Assembly: GCF_008693005.1 (NCBI RefSeq)
Contig: NZ_VXKE01000022.1
Span: 1 to 61,444 of the forward strand
Direction: 5' to 3'
From: Helicobacter canis
GTDB taxonomy: Bacteria; Campylobacterota; Campylobacteria; Campylobacterales; Helicobacteraceae
Length of the DNA stretch: 61,444 nt
Under the pieces are notes generated by a model, which was not told the origin of the DNA, did not search any database, and saw nothing but the letters and a program-made list of their open reading frames with translations. The first letter of the stretch is position 1. Each line of letters begins with the position of its first letter. The position numbers and the translations under genes are program-made. Shown piece after piece: positions 17,855 to 26,137 of this stretch.

Positions 17855-18607
17855 CTAGTTTGCTTGCCAGCCCCATTTTTTCCACACTTGTTCTGCACCT
17901 TTAGATCGCACAAAATCAATAAACTGCTGCGCTACATCTTTTTGCTTAGAAGTGTTGCTTACGGCAATTTCCGCTGCTCTGTAAATCACTTCATCTGCTT
18001 TAAGACTTACAAATGCCGCACTATCACTTCCTAAAGTATGCGCCCAATGAGACCAAATAATCAATGCATCAATGCTTTTATCTTGATTCCACTTCTCTAC
18101 TGCTGCTTTAGAGTTTGGCGCATAAAACACGATATTTTTACGCAAAGTAGCGAGATTCTCTCTCTTACCCTTACGCAATGCAATATCTTCATACAATCCC
18201 ACTTGTCCAGCACCATCAACAACCATCACCTTTACACCCTTTTGCAAAATATCATCAAAAGTTTTAATCTTTTTTGGATTACCGGGGCGCACGACAATCC
18301 CTGCTTGACGGATATTAAGCACTTGGATATTGTTTGTCTCAAGCTGCTTTGGTAGGGTTTTAATAAAGCCGTCCATCATTGATGAGTTACCAGAGAAGAT
18401 AATGTCTGCATCTTTTTTCGCCTGCTCTATCCACGAAGGTGTAGGTCCAGCGACTACTTGGACTTTATGCTTTGTCTGCTCTTCAAACTGCTTGGCTAGC
18501 TCTTTGAGCACTGGAGCAGGACCGCCCGGACCATAGACCATTATATCTGCCTTTAATGCGCTCCCTAGAAGTAGTAGCGCACCAACACCGCACACTATGC
18601 GTTTTAT
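17855..18607 (-). CDS. Periplasmic substrate-binding protein, ModA-like
   Basis: A binding-protein fold of the type II solute-binding class (MVYGPGGPAPVLKELAKQFEEQTKHKVQV, then ADIIFSGNSSMMDGF). It resembles molybdate or oxyanion binding proteins, but the ligand is not certain. The first ordinary start codon in frame is a GTG at 18595, which would cut the signal peptide. An AAGGAG at 18613-18618 sits correctly for an ATA codon at 18607. Starting there gives KRIVCGVGALLLLGSALKA, a textbook signal peptide. I therefore extend the gene to the ATA and flag it. No permease or ATPase gene is adjacent. Confidence 0.75.
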   Translation of the reverse strand: MKRIVCGVGALLLLGSALKADIMVYGPGGPAPVLKELAKQFEEQTKHKVQVVAGPTPSWIEQAKKDADIIFSGNSSMMDGFIKTLPKQLETNNIQVLNIRQAGIVVRPGNPKKIKTFDDILQKGVKVMVVDGAGQVGLYEDIALRKGKRENLATLRKNIVFYAPNSKAAVEKWNQDKSIDALIIWSHWAHTLGSDSAAFVSLKADEVIYRAAEIAVSNTSKQKDVAQQFIDFVRSKGAEQVWKKWGWQAN

Positions 18608-18677
18608 TGGATCTCCTTGTAAATAATGTAAAGCGCGAAATGTAACAAATAAAAATTAATCACGCAATAAAGCCCTT

Positions 18678-18696
18678 TAGATTCTAGTAGAATCTA
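18678..18696 (-). terminator. Palindromic TAGAATC motif pair at the flhB stop codon
   Basis: TAGATTCTA, one base, TAGAATCTA form a perfect 9-bp inverted repeat. The flhB stop codon (TAG, 18696-18694 on the minus strand) is part of the motif. A near-zero loop makes a simple hairpin less comfortable, but a cruciform or a shortened stem with a small loop is possible. Confidence 0.5.
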
Positions 18697-19773
18697 CTGC
18701 CACACATAAGGCTTTTTGCCCTTTAATTGGCGCAGTCGCTCCACTTCCACAAGCACTTGAATCACAGCGGTGAAAAATACCGGTGGAATCTGCTGGTCTA
18801 AATCCACATCTTTATAGAGACTGCGCGCTAGCTTTGGGTTCTCTATGATTTCTATGTCATTGTGCCTAGCGACATCTTTAATGCGGATCGCAAGATGATC
18901 AATGCCCTTTGCCACCACTCTTGGCGCGGAGTCTTTCTGCGGGTCAAAGGCGATTGCCACAGCATAGTGTGTAGGGTTGGTAACGACAACTTTCGCTTCT
19001 GGGACTGCACTCATCATACGATTCATTGCATTTTTGCGCATAATTTGCCGTATGCGTGCTTTTATCTCTGGATTCCCCTCGTGCTGGATAAACTCATCTT
19101 TGACTTCTTGCTTGCTCATTTTCAAGGTTTTTAAATACTGCCTGCGCTTTAGCACAAAATCAATCAATGCCATAAAGGCAAACACCCCAAGCATAGCCCC
19201 TATTAAAATCAAGCTTTTATCACGCCACCACAGCACCTGCTTCATCAGCTCAAAATGCGCGACTCCAGCAATATCGTGCAAAAATAGAGCCAAAATAATC
19301 CCCCCAACAACCAGTGCCACAAGGACCTTTAGCGTGATCATTCCTCCATCAACAAGCTTTTTAATAGAAAAGACATTTTTAAAGCCGCTAATGGGGTTGA
19401 TCTTGCTAAATTTTGGCTTGATAGCCTTAAGTGTCAGCAAGAATCCAAACTGCATAACATTCCCTATCACGCTCGCCACTAAAAGCACCAAAAAAATGGG
19501 CAAAAGCATAATCCCAGCTGTGCCAACCAATGTCCAAATAATCTCCGCTACATCACCTTTGGTTATATCTTCTTTAGGGAATGTGATCGCATAAATGTAA
19601 ATCCCCTTTAGCTTCTCTAGCCAAAATGGAAAAAGCACAAAAAGCACCGCAAGCCCCACAAACATCACCATAACCCCGCTGACCTCGGGGCTTTTAGCGA
19701 CATTGCCCTCTTGTCTGGCTTTTTCTAACTTATGCGAGGAAGGGGCTTCGGTCTTCTCCTGCTCATCTGCCAT
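18694..19773 (-). CDS. flhB: Flagellar type III export switch protein FlhB
   Basis: A 359-residue inner-membrane component of the flagellar export gate. It has a charged N-terminus (EKTEAPSSHKLEKARQEGNVAKS), four predicted membrane helices between about residues 33 and 207, and a cytoplasmic domain with the autocleavage motif NPTH (residues 266-269). Cleavage switches export from rod/hook to filament substrates. It begins directly after the mqnE stop, so the two are probably co-transcribed. Confidence 0.95.
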   Translation of the reverse strand: MADEQEKTEAPSSHKLEKARQEGNVAKSPEVSGVMVMFVGLAVLFVLFPFWLEKLKGIYIYAITFPKEDITKGDVAEIIWTLVGTAGIMLLPIFLVLLVASVIGNVMQFGFLLTLKAIKPKFSKINPISGFKNVFSIKKLVDGGMITLKVLVALVVGGIILALFLHDIAGVAHFELMKQVLWWRDKSLILIGAMLGVFAFMALIDFVLKRRQYLKTLKMSKQEVKDEFIQHEGNPEIKARIRQIMRKNAMNRMMSAVPEAKVVVTNPTHYAVAIAFDPQKDSAPRVVAKGIDHLAIRIKDVARHNDIEIIENPKLARSLYKDVDLDQQIPPVFFTAVIQVLVEVERLRQLKGKKPYVWQ

Positions 19774-20856
19774 CTAGCATACTCTTAGCTCATTATAAAG
19801 ACTATCGCGCTCCACAGGGGTAAAGCCCGCATCTTTAATATGGTGGATAATCATCTCTTCACTCATACCGCCCTTAGACTTTGCTCCAGCAGCAGATTGT
19901 ATGCTCTCAAGCTCAATAGTCCCGTCCATATCATCTGCGCCAAATTCTTGGGCTAGAAGCGCGACATTAGTGCCCAAAGTCGCCCAATATGCCTTAATGT
20001 GCGGAATATTTGTTAGCACGATTCGAGCAATCGCTATAGTTTTGATAATCTCCTGCCCACTTGGCGGGGTTTGGATATTGAGATAGTTGTTATCGCGCTG
20101 GTAGAGCAAAGGGATAAAGGCATTGAAGCCGCCATTTTTAGATTCTACTATTTGCCTATCGCACTGCGCATTGGCTAAACGCAGCATATGATCAAGCCTA
20201 TGCTCTCTAGATTCTATATGCCCAAAGAGCATAGTCGCATTGCTCATTTTGCCAATGGAGTGCCAATGCGTGTGGATCTCAAGCCATCTACTTGAGCTAA
20301 CCTTACCAGAGCAGATATGCCTACGCACCTTTTCATCAAAGATCTCTGCCCCACCTCCGGGCATAGAATCCACCCCCGCGCGCGCCATATCTTCTAGCAC
20401 TTTTTGATACCCAACCCCAAACTTCCTATCAAGGTAATCTACTTCCGCAGCAGTCATTGCCTTTAGGTGGATTTGTGGCACTGCGCGTTTTACCTCGGCA
20501 AAACAGGTCATATACCACTCATAGCTATAATTTGGGCTATGGGCTGAGACAATATGCACCTCTTTCGCGCCATTTTTGTGCGAAGCGATTGTTTGGGCGA
20601 TGATTTCATCAATAGTCATTTCATAGGGGTTTGGATTCTTCCTGCTTGCTGAAAATGCGCAAAATTTACACACATCAGCACAAATATTTGTGGGGTTAAT
20701 ATGGCGATTCATATTGAAAAATACCTTTTTGCCATACTTTTCTTCTCGCAAGGCATTTGCCGCTTGCCCTAGGGTAAAAATATCATACTCATAGAGCTTT
20801 GCTAGCTCATTTGCGCTAAACTCTCTTCCTTGCAACACCTGATCTAATATATCCAT
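19774..20856 (-). CDS. mqnE: Aminofutalosine synthase MqnE
   Basis: A 360-residue radical SAM enzyme of the futalosine route to menaquinone, the only quinone route in Helicobacter. It joins the chorismate-derived acid to SAM-derived adenosyl. The iron-sulfur motif is CADVCKFC (Cys59, Cys63, Cys66). HIVSAHSPNYSYEWY and SMPGGGAEIFDEKVRRHIC support MqnE over MqnC. AAGGAT stands before the ATG. flhB follows with no gap. Confidence 0.92.
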   Translation of the reverse strand: MDILDQVLQGREFSANELAKLYEYDIFTLGQAANALREEKYGKKVFFNMNRHINPTNICADVCKFCAFSASRKNPNPYEMTIDEIIAQTIASHKNGAKEVHIVSAHSPNYSYEWYMTCFAEVKRAVPQIHLKAMTAAEVDYLDRKFGVGYQKVLEDMARAGVDSMPGGGAEIFDEKVRRHICSGKVSSSRWLEIHTHWHSIGKMSNATMLFGHIESREHRLDHMLRLANAQCDRQIVESKNGGFNAFIPLLYQRDNNYLNIQTPPSGQEIIKTIAIARIVLTNIPHIKAYWATLGTNVALLAQEFGADDMDGTIELESIQSAAGAKSKGGMSEEMIIHHIKDAGFTPVERDSLYNELRVC

Positions 20857-20884
20857 AGCTCAATCCTTCTATAACTTTTAATCT

Positions 20885-21742
20885 CTACCAAATTCTCACT
20901 TCAGTTTTGGTGCTTTTATACAAGCTATCATCAGCCCCAGCCACATCATACTCTATGGCAAAGCCATACTTGATACTTGCTACACCACCCTTTTTAATCG
21001 ATACGCTCTCATACGCCGCACTTGTGATAGGAAGCGCGCCTACTGCCACACTTGATCTTGGGGGGATCTTTTTGCTTAAACTTTGGTCAGAGACTAGATT
21101 GCCATCCATATATAACGCCCCATAGGTGATGGTTACAAACTCATCGGTCAAGTTGGTGATGGTAAGGCTCACGCTCCCTGATCCCACGCGAAATGCAGAG
21201 CTTACTAGGCGGATATGCTTATTTTCCATACTCATTGATGGGACATTGACATTAGCTAGGATATATTGCGCTGGGGTATCGCCTTTATTGTTTTGTATAT
21301 CCATATCTGCGCCATAGTTCATAAGCAGTGCGATCATCTCACTATTGCGCGAAGCAGTGGCATAGTGCAAGGCAGTATTACCGCGGATATTGTCTTGGAT
21401 ATTAGGATCTGCGCGGTGTTTTAGCAATGCTTGGGCAAATTTGAGATTATTAAACTGCACGACTTTATGCAGAGCAGTCTCTCCGTGTGATATGGCATTC
21501 ACATCTGCACCCCTGCGCAAAAGCAGATAGAGAATCTCCATATTATTCTTCCTAGAAGCATCATAAAGAGGCGTGCTACCACGCAGTCTAGCATCTACAT
21601 CTGCGCCTAGATCTACACCCTTTCTCACATCTGCATAAGTATTTGAAAAAAGCAAATAGTCATAGCGATTTGCCTGCAAGAGCGCGCAAGCAGCGCATAA
21701 TAGCAACAAGATTCTAGTAAATACCCTACCCTTGCCTTTCAT
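20885..21742 (-). CDS. Exported ankyrin-repeat protein
   Basis: A 285-residue protein with a signal peptide (hydrophobic RILLLLCAACALLQA) and about four ankyrin repeats over residues 45-165 (GSTPLYDASRKNNMEILYLLLRRGADVNA, GETALHKVVQFNNLKFAQALLKHRADPN and GNTALHYATASRNSEMIALLMNYGADMD, for example). A C-terminal region of about 110 residues reads like an immunoglobulin-type beta domain (VSLTITNLTDEFVTITYG). It is likely periplasmic or surface-exposed. Its start overlaps the HIT stop (TGATG), so the genes are coupled. No function can be assigned. Confidence 0.75.
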   Translation of the reverse strand: MKGKGRVFTRILLLLCAACALLQANRYDYLLFSNTYADVRKGVDLGADVDARLRGSTPLYDASRKNNMEILYLLLRRGADVNAISHGETALHKVVQFNNLKFAQALLKHRADPNIQDNIRGNTALHYATASRNSEMIALLMNYGADMDIQNNKGDTPAQYILANVNVPSMSMENKHIRLVSSAFRVGSGSVSLTITNLTDEFVTITYGALYMDGNLVSDQSLSKKIPPRSSVAVGALPITSAAYESVSIKKGGVASIKYGFAIEYDVAGADDSLYKSTKTEVRIW

Positions 21743-22236
21743 CACAACTCCTTTGCCAAATGTATAGCAGCAAGCTCTTTGATTTGCTGATAAACAGCCT
21801 TAAAATCCACCCCATAAGTGCGACACTCGCTAATGGTGGTGAAAAAGTTGGTATCTGCGCTAAACCTAGGCACAAAATGCCAATGCAAATGCTCTGGTAT
21901 CCCCGCTCCAGCTATTTGCTTGATATTCATTCCCATATTTATGCCTTGTGCGCCAAAGTCTTCTAGCAGCGCGATACTTTTATGCGCCAGATTGCTTAAG
22001 TGCAAGAAGCTTTGCGTGCTTAGCGCGCTAGGTGAGTCGATATGCTCATAAGGGATTAGTAAAAAATGTCCGGGTGTGTAGGGGTAGCGGTTCATCACAC
22101 CATAACACACTTCATCGCGGTAGAATACAAAGTTTTTCTCATCATCTTCTGCATTTAGTGCAATAGCGCAAAATGGGCAACCAGAATCCGTGCTTGTAAA
22201 ATACTCACTTCTCCACGGGGCGTAAATATGCTGCAT
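21742..22236 (-). CDS. HIT-family nucleotide hydrolase
   Basis: A 164-residue histidine-triad protein of the Fhit/Ap4A phosphorylase-like branch. The catalytic triad is HLHWH (His116, His118, His120), in the context PEHLHWHFVPR, and a CPFC pair near residues 20-23 resembles the zinc-binding form. It probably hydrolyses adenosine-type dinucleotides or nucleotide conjugates. The ATG at 22236 follows AAGGAG at five bases; a GTG two codons earlier is unlikely. From memory, its position behind murF matches the H. pylori order ddl-hydrolase-murF-HIT. Confidence 0.88.
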   Translation of the reverse strand: MQHIYAPWRSEYFTSTDSGCPFCAIALNAEDDEKNFVFYRDEVCYGVMNRYPYTPGHFLLIPYEHIDSPSALSTQSFLHLSNLAHKSIALLEDFGAQGINMGMNIKQIAGAGIPEHLHWHFVPRFSADTNFFTTISECRTYGVDFKAVYQQIKELAAIHLAKEL

Positions 22237-22260
22237 AAACACTCCTTATGTGATTTAGCC

Positions 22261-23733
22261 TTAAATATAGCTTGGTGCATCATTGGCAAAATACACCAAA
22301 TCCCCATTATTTACCATACCCTTTAGGACATTTTCTAGCTGGGTTTTGTTTTTCAAAATGACTCGCTGTGTGTGCTGCAGCGACTTGGCTATCACATCGC
22401 TGTTGCGCTCGCCTGTGATAATGGCTAGATCAAAGACTTCATCAATCGCGCGGGCGAGCTTGTGATTAGACTCTTCATCACTTTCAATAAGTCCGGGCGT
22501 AACGATGACTTTTCTGCCTTGATAGAGACTGCAAAGTCGTATGCCCTCTAACATACCATTGATATTGCCATTAAAGCCATCATCAATGATTGTTTTGCCA
22601 TTAGAGATAGAGAGATTGAAGCGGTGTGGGATTGGGGAAAGCTTTTTGACAAGCTTTTGGATCGTAGCGACCTTCATACCCAAGTAATGCGCCACCATCA
22701 CTGCCACAGCGATATTATCGACATTAAATCGCCCAAGGATATAAGTCTCAAACTCCACCCACTCACCATCTAGTTCCATCTCAAAGCGCGTAGATTCTAA
22801 AGTCGTCTCAATATTGCGCAAAGGTGGTGGGTAGGTCTGTATAAGAGCTTTCTTGCTAGAATCTATATCGCTAGGTAGTGTGTTTTTCTCATAGACAAAG
22901 ACCTTTTGCAAGCGGTTAGATTCTAGTAGCTCAAATTTTGTTTTTGCAATGGATTCTAGAGATTTAAAATACTCAATATGGGCATTACCTATCTCACCGA
23001 TGACCCCAATTTGCGGGTGCAAAAGCGTGGCGATTTCTTTAATATCTCCTTGCATTCTAGCTCCAGCTTCAGCGATATATACATCTGTGCCAAAGGCTAG
23101 ATTATTGTTAATATCTGCAACAATGCCTTTAAAAGTATTGATACTGCGGGGCGTGAAGTGGAGATTATACTGCCCTTCTAGAATCTGGGCTAAGAAGTTT
23201 TTGATACTTGTTTTGCCAAAGCTTGCGGTAATCATAATGATCTTGAGATTGTGCATCATTGCTAGCTTATCTTTAGCTAGATTGATAAAATTGCGCAGCA
23301 AAATCGCTTCATAAATCTCGCAAATAAACGCCCCAAAGACAAAAGGCATAAGCCAGAGATAATACAACGAAGTCGCGCTAAACCCAATAAATATGGCTTC
23401 ATTGATAATCGCAAAAATAGCAATAATCCCAAAAAATCGCCACACCCTAGGCGTGAAAACCACCCTTTTATCAAGCTTAAATGCCCATATAATCAGCATA
23501 GGCAAATACACAAGATACAAATACGCATAAAACACCACGCCAAATCCAAGCGCAAAAAGTGTGAAAAACACCACAATAGGCAGCACAAAATACAGCAAAT
23601 GCCATCGCCATTTATGGTGCTTGGTGATTACGCGAAGTGGGCTGTAGTTATACCACTGCAAAAGCGTGATAGTGTAGTAAGAAATCCCAAGTAAGAAAAA
23701 TAATCGAGAAAATAGCTCTAAAATATGAATCAT
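22261..23733 (-). CDS. murF: UDP-MurNAc-tripeptide--D-alanyl-D-alanine ligase, membrane-anchored
   Basis: A 490-residue Mur ligase. The first 150 residues contain about four hydrophobic helices and are not part of the standard MurF; this extension is known in the Helicobacter homologue. The ATP-binding loop is ITASFGKTSIKN (around residues 169-179), followed by SINTFKGIVADIN, EAGARMQGDI and IGNAHIEYFKSLE in the central domain, and DDGFNGNINGM in the C-terminal domain. It adds D-Ala-D-Ala to the peptidoglycan precursor, and ddl, which makes that dipeptide, is two genes upstream. AGGAG precedes the ATG at 23733. Confidence 0.9.
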   Translation of the reverse strand: MIHILELFSRLFFLLGISYYTITLLQWYNYSPLRVITKHHKWRWHLLYFVLPIVVFFTLFALGFGVVFYAYLYLVYLPMLIIWAFKLDKRVVFTPRVWRFFGIIAIFAIINEAIFIGFSATSLYYLWLMPFVFGAFICEIYEAILLRNFINLAKDKLAMMHNLKIIMITASFGKTSIKNFLAQILEGQYNLHFTPRSINTFKGIVADINNNLAFGTDVYIAEAGARMQGDIKEIATLLHPQIGVIGEIGNAHIEYFKSLESIAKTKFELLESNRLQKVFVYEKNTLPSDIDSSKKALIQTYPPPLRNIETTLESTRFEMELDGEWVEFETYILGRFNVDNIAVAVMVAHYLGMKVATIQKLVKKLSPIPHRFNLSISNGKTIIDDGFNGNINGMLEGIRLCSLYQGRKVIVTPGLIESDEESNHKLARAIDEVFDLAIITGERNSDVIAKSLQHTQRVILKNKTQLENVLKGMVNNGDLVYFANDAPSYI

Positions 23734-23741
23734 CAATTCTC

Positions 23742-24953
23742 CTATGTCAAAATCCTAAACTCACCAGCTAGCCACTCCTGCTTAAGCGTGCAAGGCTCGC
23801 TATGCACTTCTTGCACCTGCGCCCTGCTTGGTCCTACGCGCAAAGCCTGCAAAAATTGCTCCAAGCTCTCACTACTCCCACAAGCAAATATCTCCACACT
23901 CCCATCGGGGAGATTTTGCGTGCTACCATAGAGTGCAAGCTCATCAGCCTTCGCCTTAGCAAACTTCCTATACCCCACGCCCTGCACCTTACCACACACC
24001 TTAATATGCCACGCTTGTGAGTGATACATCGATTCTATCCTTGTAGCTTGATTGATGAAAAAGTAGTGATCCCCTTCTAAGACAAATAGCCTGCTACTAG
24101 GGATAAGTGCGTGGATTTTCTCCCCAGATTCTAGTGGCGTGGCTTTATCATCTCTGCCCCAAAAAATGCTGACATTATGCCTACACGCCGCAAATATAGG
24201 AGAGAAATCTTCATCAACCACACGCTTAAAAATGCTATACATCGTGGGGTTAAGTGCTCTAGCATCGCTAGCACGCAAAAACGGCAGACGGATATGCGCT
24301 AGCTTGGCGATCTTGGCGCAAGCAATTTTAGCGCGGACTTTTAAAGGCTTTTTGCACACAATGCCAGCGGAACTAAGGAGTATAATCTCCCCTATGGTTT
24401 TGGGCGTTGGCTGCTCGCTGGTGGATTTGGCTTTTTCTAAAGAAGCCTGCGAGCTCACGCCTGCACCGCTTCGCTTGTTTTGCTCACATTTTAGGGTAGG
24501 AGCTACCTTGTCGGTAGTGACTGCCCCAAAATGTGAGCAATCAGGCGAATGATTACCCAAGACCGAATCTAATTTGCCGCACATCACAGCCACCTTGCCG
24601 CCAAAGCTATGCCCTACAATATCCGCTCTAATGCCAAGCTCACGCAAAAATGCTAGCACGATATGGGCATAATCACTTGTGTCTAAAATCCTTAATTCCT
24701 GCGTGTCCAAGCTAGAATCTACTTTAGATTCTAGCTCTTCTCCATAAGGGCTAGCACCAAAGCCGGGCAAATCAATGTAGTAGTGCGTATAATCAGCAAA
24801 GCTCTTTGCAAATGCTTGGTGCATAAGCTCCTTATGACTCCCCCAGCCGTGTAGGAATACAATATTTCTAGGCTCTTGTGCCTTTTGGCAAGCTTGCTTG
24901 ATATAGGCTATCTCAAGCGACTCCCCTAGATAGGTGATCCTACGACTTGCCAT
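23742..24953 (-). CDS. Alpha/beta hydrolase fused to acylphosphatase
   Basis: A 403-residue two-domain protein. Residues 1-305 are an alpha/beta hydrolase: LHGWGSHKEL, nucleophile elbow GHSFGG (Ser116), acid WGRDDKATP and catalytic His in GDHYFF. Residues 128-186 form a polar, low-complexity insertion encoded by a palindromic repeat block. Residues 312-403 are a complete acylphosphatase (VCGKVQGVGYRKFAKAKADELALYG and LPDGSVEIFACG, with the conserved Arg and Asn). An ATG at 24029 at the domain joint has AAGGAT in front and could also give a free 95-residue acylphosphatase. The main ATG overlaps the ddl stop (TGATG). Confidence 0.85.
   Translation of the reverse strand: MASRRITYLGESLEIAYIKQACQKAQEPRNIVFLHGWGSHKELMHQAFAKSFADYTHYYIDLPGFGASPYGEELESKVDSSLDTQELRILDTSDYAHIVLAFLRELGIRADIVGHSFGGKVAVMCGKLDSVLGNHSPDCSHFGAVTTDKVAPTLKCEQNKRSGAGVSSQASLEKAKSTSEQPTPKTIGEIILLSSAGIVCKKPLKVRAKIACAKIAKLAHIRLPFLRASDARALNPTMYSIFKRVVDEDFSPIFAACRHNVSIFWGRDDKATPLESGEKIHALIPSSRLFVLEGDHYFFINQATRIESMYHSQAWHIKVCGKVQGVGYRKFAKAKADELALYGSTQNLPDGSVEIFACGSSESLEQFLQALRVGPSRAQVQEVHSEPCTLKQEWLAGEFRILT
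24481..24539. repeat. Palindromic element inside the hydrolase coding sequence
   Basis: TGCTCACATTTTAGGG (24481-24496) and CCCCAAAATGTGAGCA (24524-24539) pair over 15 of 16 positions around a 27-base loop that has its own CTACC/GGTAG pair. The adjacent 24433-24481 carries GCTTCTTTAGAAAA- and AAAACAAGCGAAGCG-type blocks that also occur at 461-484 in the non-coding region. It is translated in frame as a polar insert in the hydrolase domain. Confidence 0.7.
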
Positions 24954-26002
24954 CACTTGCCTTTTGCTGCGCGGATTTTTTGCACATAGTTGTAGGTAAT
25001 TTTGATGGGCTTGGATTTTGGCAAAGCTTGCGAGAGTGCTTGAATATGGCTTCCAAAATCCTCAAAGAGATAGTGCGCCATAGAGCCGGGGATTGGGTTG
25101 ATTTCATTAAGATAAATTTCATCATCAATGACAAAAAAATCACATCGTATAAGCGCGCCTGCAAACATATCGCCATAAATGCGCTTAAAGGCTTCTTGCA
25201 GTTTAGATTCTAGCTCTTTATCTATGCTAGCTTGCTTCGCCTGCGTGGTGCGCGAAAAGTCTAAATACTTATCATCAAAGCTTAGAAGCTCTGTTTTCTT
25301 AGGCTCTTCAACCATAGAGAAGACTAGCTCCCCTTGGGCATTTTTATAGCCTGCCAAATTGTATTCCCTAACGCCCTTATAAAATGGCTCAATAAGTATC
25401 TCCCTATCATAGCTAAAGGCAGAATCTAGCGCGTATTCCATATCGCCTTGCTGCTCTACGACACTCACGCCTATGGAGCTTCCAAGTGTGGCAGGCTTTA
25501 CAATAAATGGATAGACAAAAGAGCAGCGCACATCATCACCATAGCGATAATGCTGATATGGCAGAGTTTTTACCCCGATGTGTGCGGCGTAATTTTTGGT
25601 CAAAATCTTATTAAAGCTAAGTGCGCAGGCAGCCACTCTTGGTGCGATGAAAGGGAGCTTATAAAACTCAAGCACGCTTGAGATAATGCCATCTTCCCCA
25701 TCGCCGCCGTGGATAAGACTTAGCACCACGCCTAGATCACTAAGCCTTTTACTCCCAAAAAGCCCCTTATAGCAAAGCCCCCCTAGAATCCACTCTAGCT
25801 GCTTGCATTGCTTATACTCCCCTGTGGCAAAGATTTTTGCCTGCATTTTATCTGCTGGGATAAGGTAGAGATGATGCCCACCATCAAGGAAAAGAAAATG
25901 CGCGATATTATCTCCTAGGACCTTTTTTAAACTAATAGCACTTACAATGCTAATCTCGTGCTCGAAACTCGCTCCACCAAACAACACACTAACCTTGCTC
26001 AA
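24953..26002 (-). CDS. ddl: D-alanine--D-alanine ligase
   Basis: A 349-residue ATP-grasp enzyme making the D-Ala-D-Ala dipeptide for peptidoglycan. It starts VSVLFGGASFEHEISIVSA, has HGGDGEDG, the ATP-grasp core (PFIVKPATLGSSIGV), and the metal site ending LNEINPIPG. The start is TTG, with a perfect AAGGAG six bases upstream; no ATG or GTG is better placed. It leads the ddl-hydrolase-murF-HIT-ankyrin run, each overlapping or nearly touching the next. Confidence 0.95.
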   Translation of the reverse strand: MSKVSVLFGGASFEHEISIVSAISLKKVLGDNIAHFLFLDGGHHLYLIPADKMQAKIFATGEYKQCKQLEWILGGLCYKGLFGSKRLSDLGVVLSLIHGGDGEDGIISSVLEFYKLPFIAPRVAACALSFNKILTKNYAAHIGVKTLPYQHYRYGDDVRCSFVYPFIVKPATLGSSIGVSVVEQQGDMEYALDSAFSYDREILIEPFYKGVREYNLAGYKNAQGELVFSMVEEPKKTELLSFDDKYLDFSRTTQAKQASIDKELESKLQEAFKRIYGDMFAGALIRCDFFVIDDEIYLNEINPIPGSMAHYLFEDFGSHIQALSQALPKSKPIKITYNYVQKIRAAKGK

Positions 26003-26137
26003 TGTCTGCTCCTTAAAAATTAACTAAGTGTATAAACTAGATTCTACCTACTCACACGCACAGGGCAATAAATGCAAAAGTATAGCTAAAAGTTATAACT
26101 CTCTTGTTAGCATTTGGCAAGTTTAGCACCTTATGCC

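Noticed and set aside
18977-19594. 205-codon open frame opposite flhB
   Set aside because: It is the antisense shadow of flhB, with low-complexity composition; flhB is certain.
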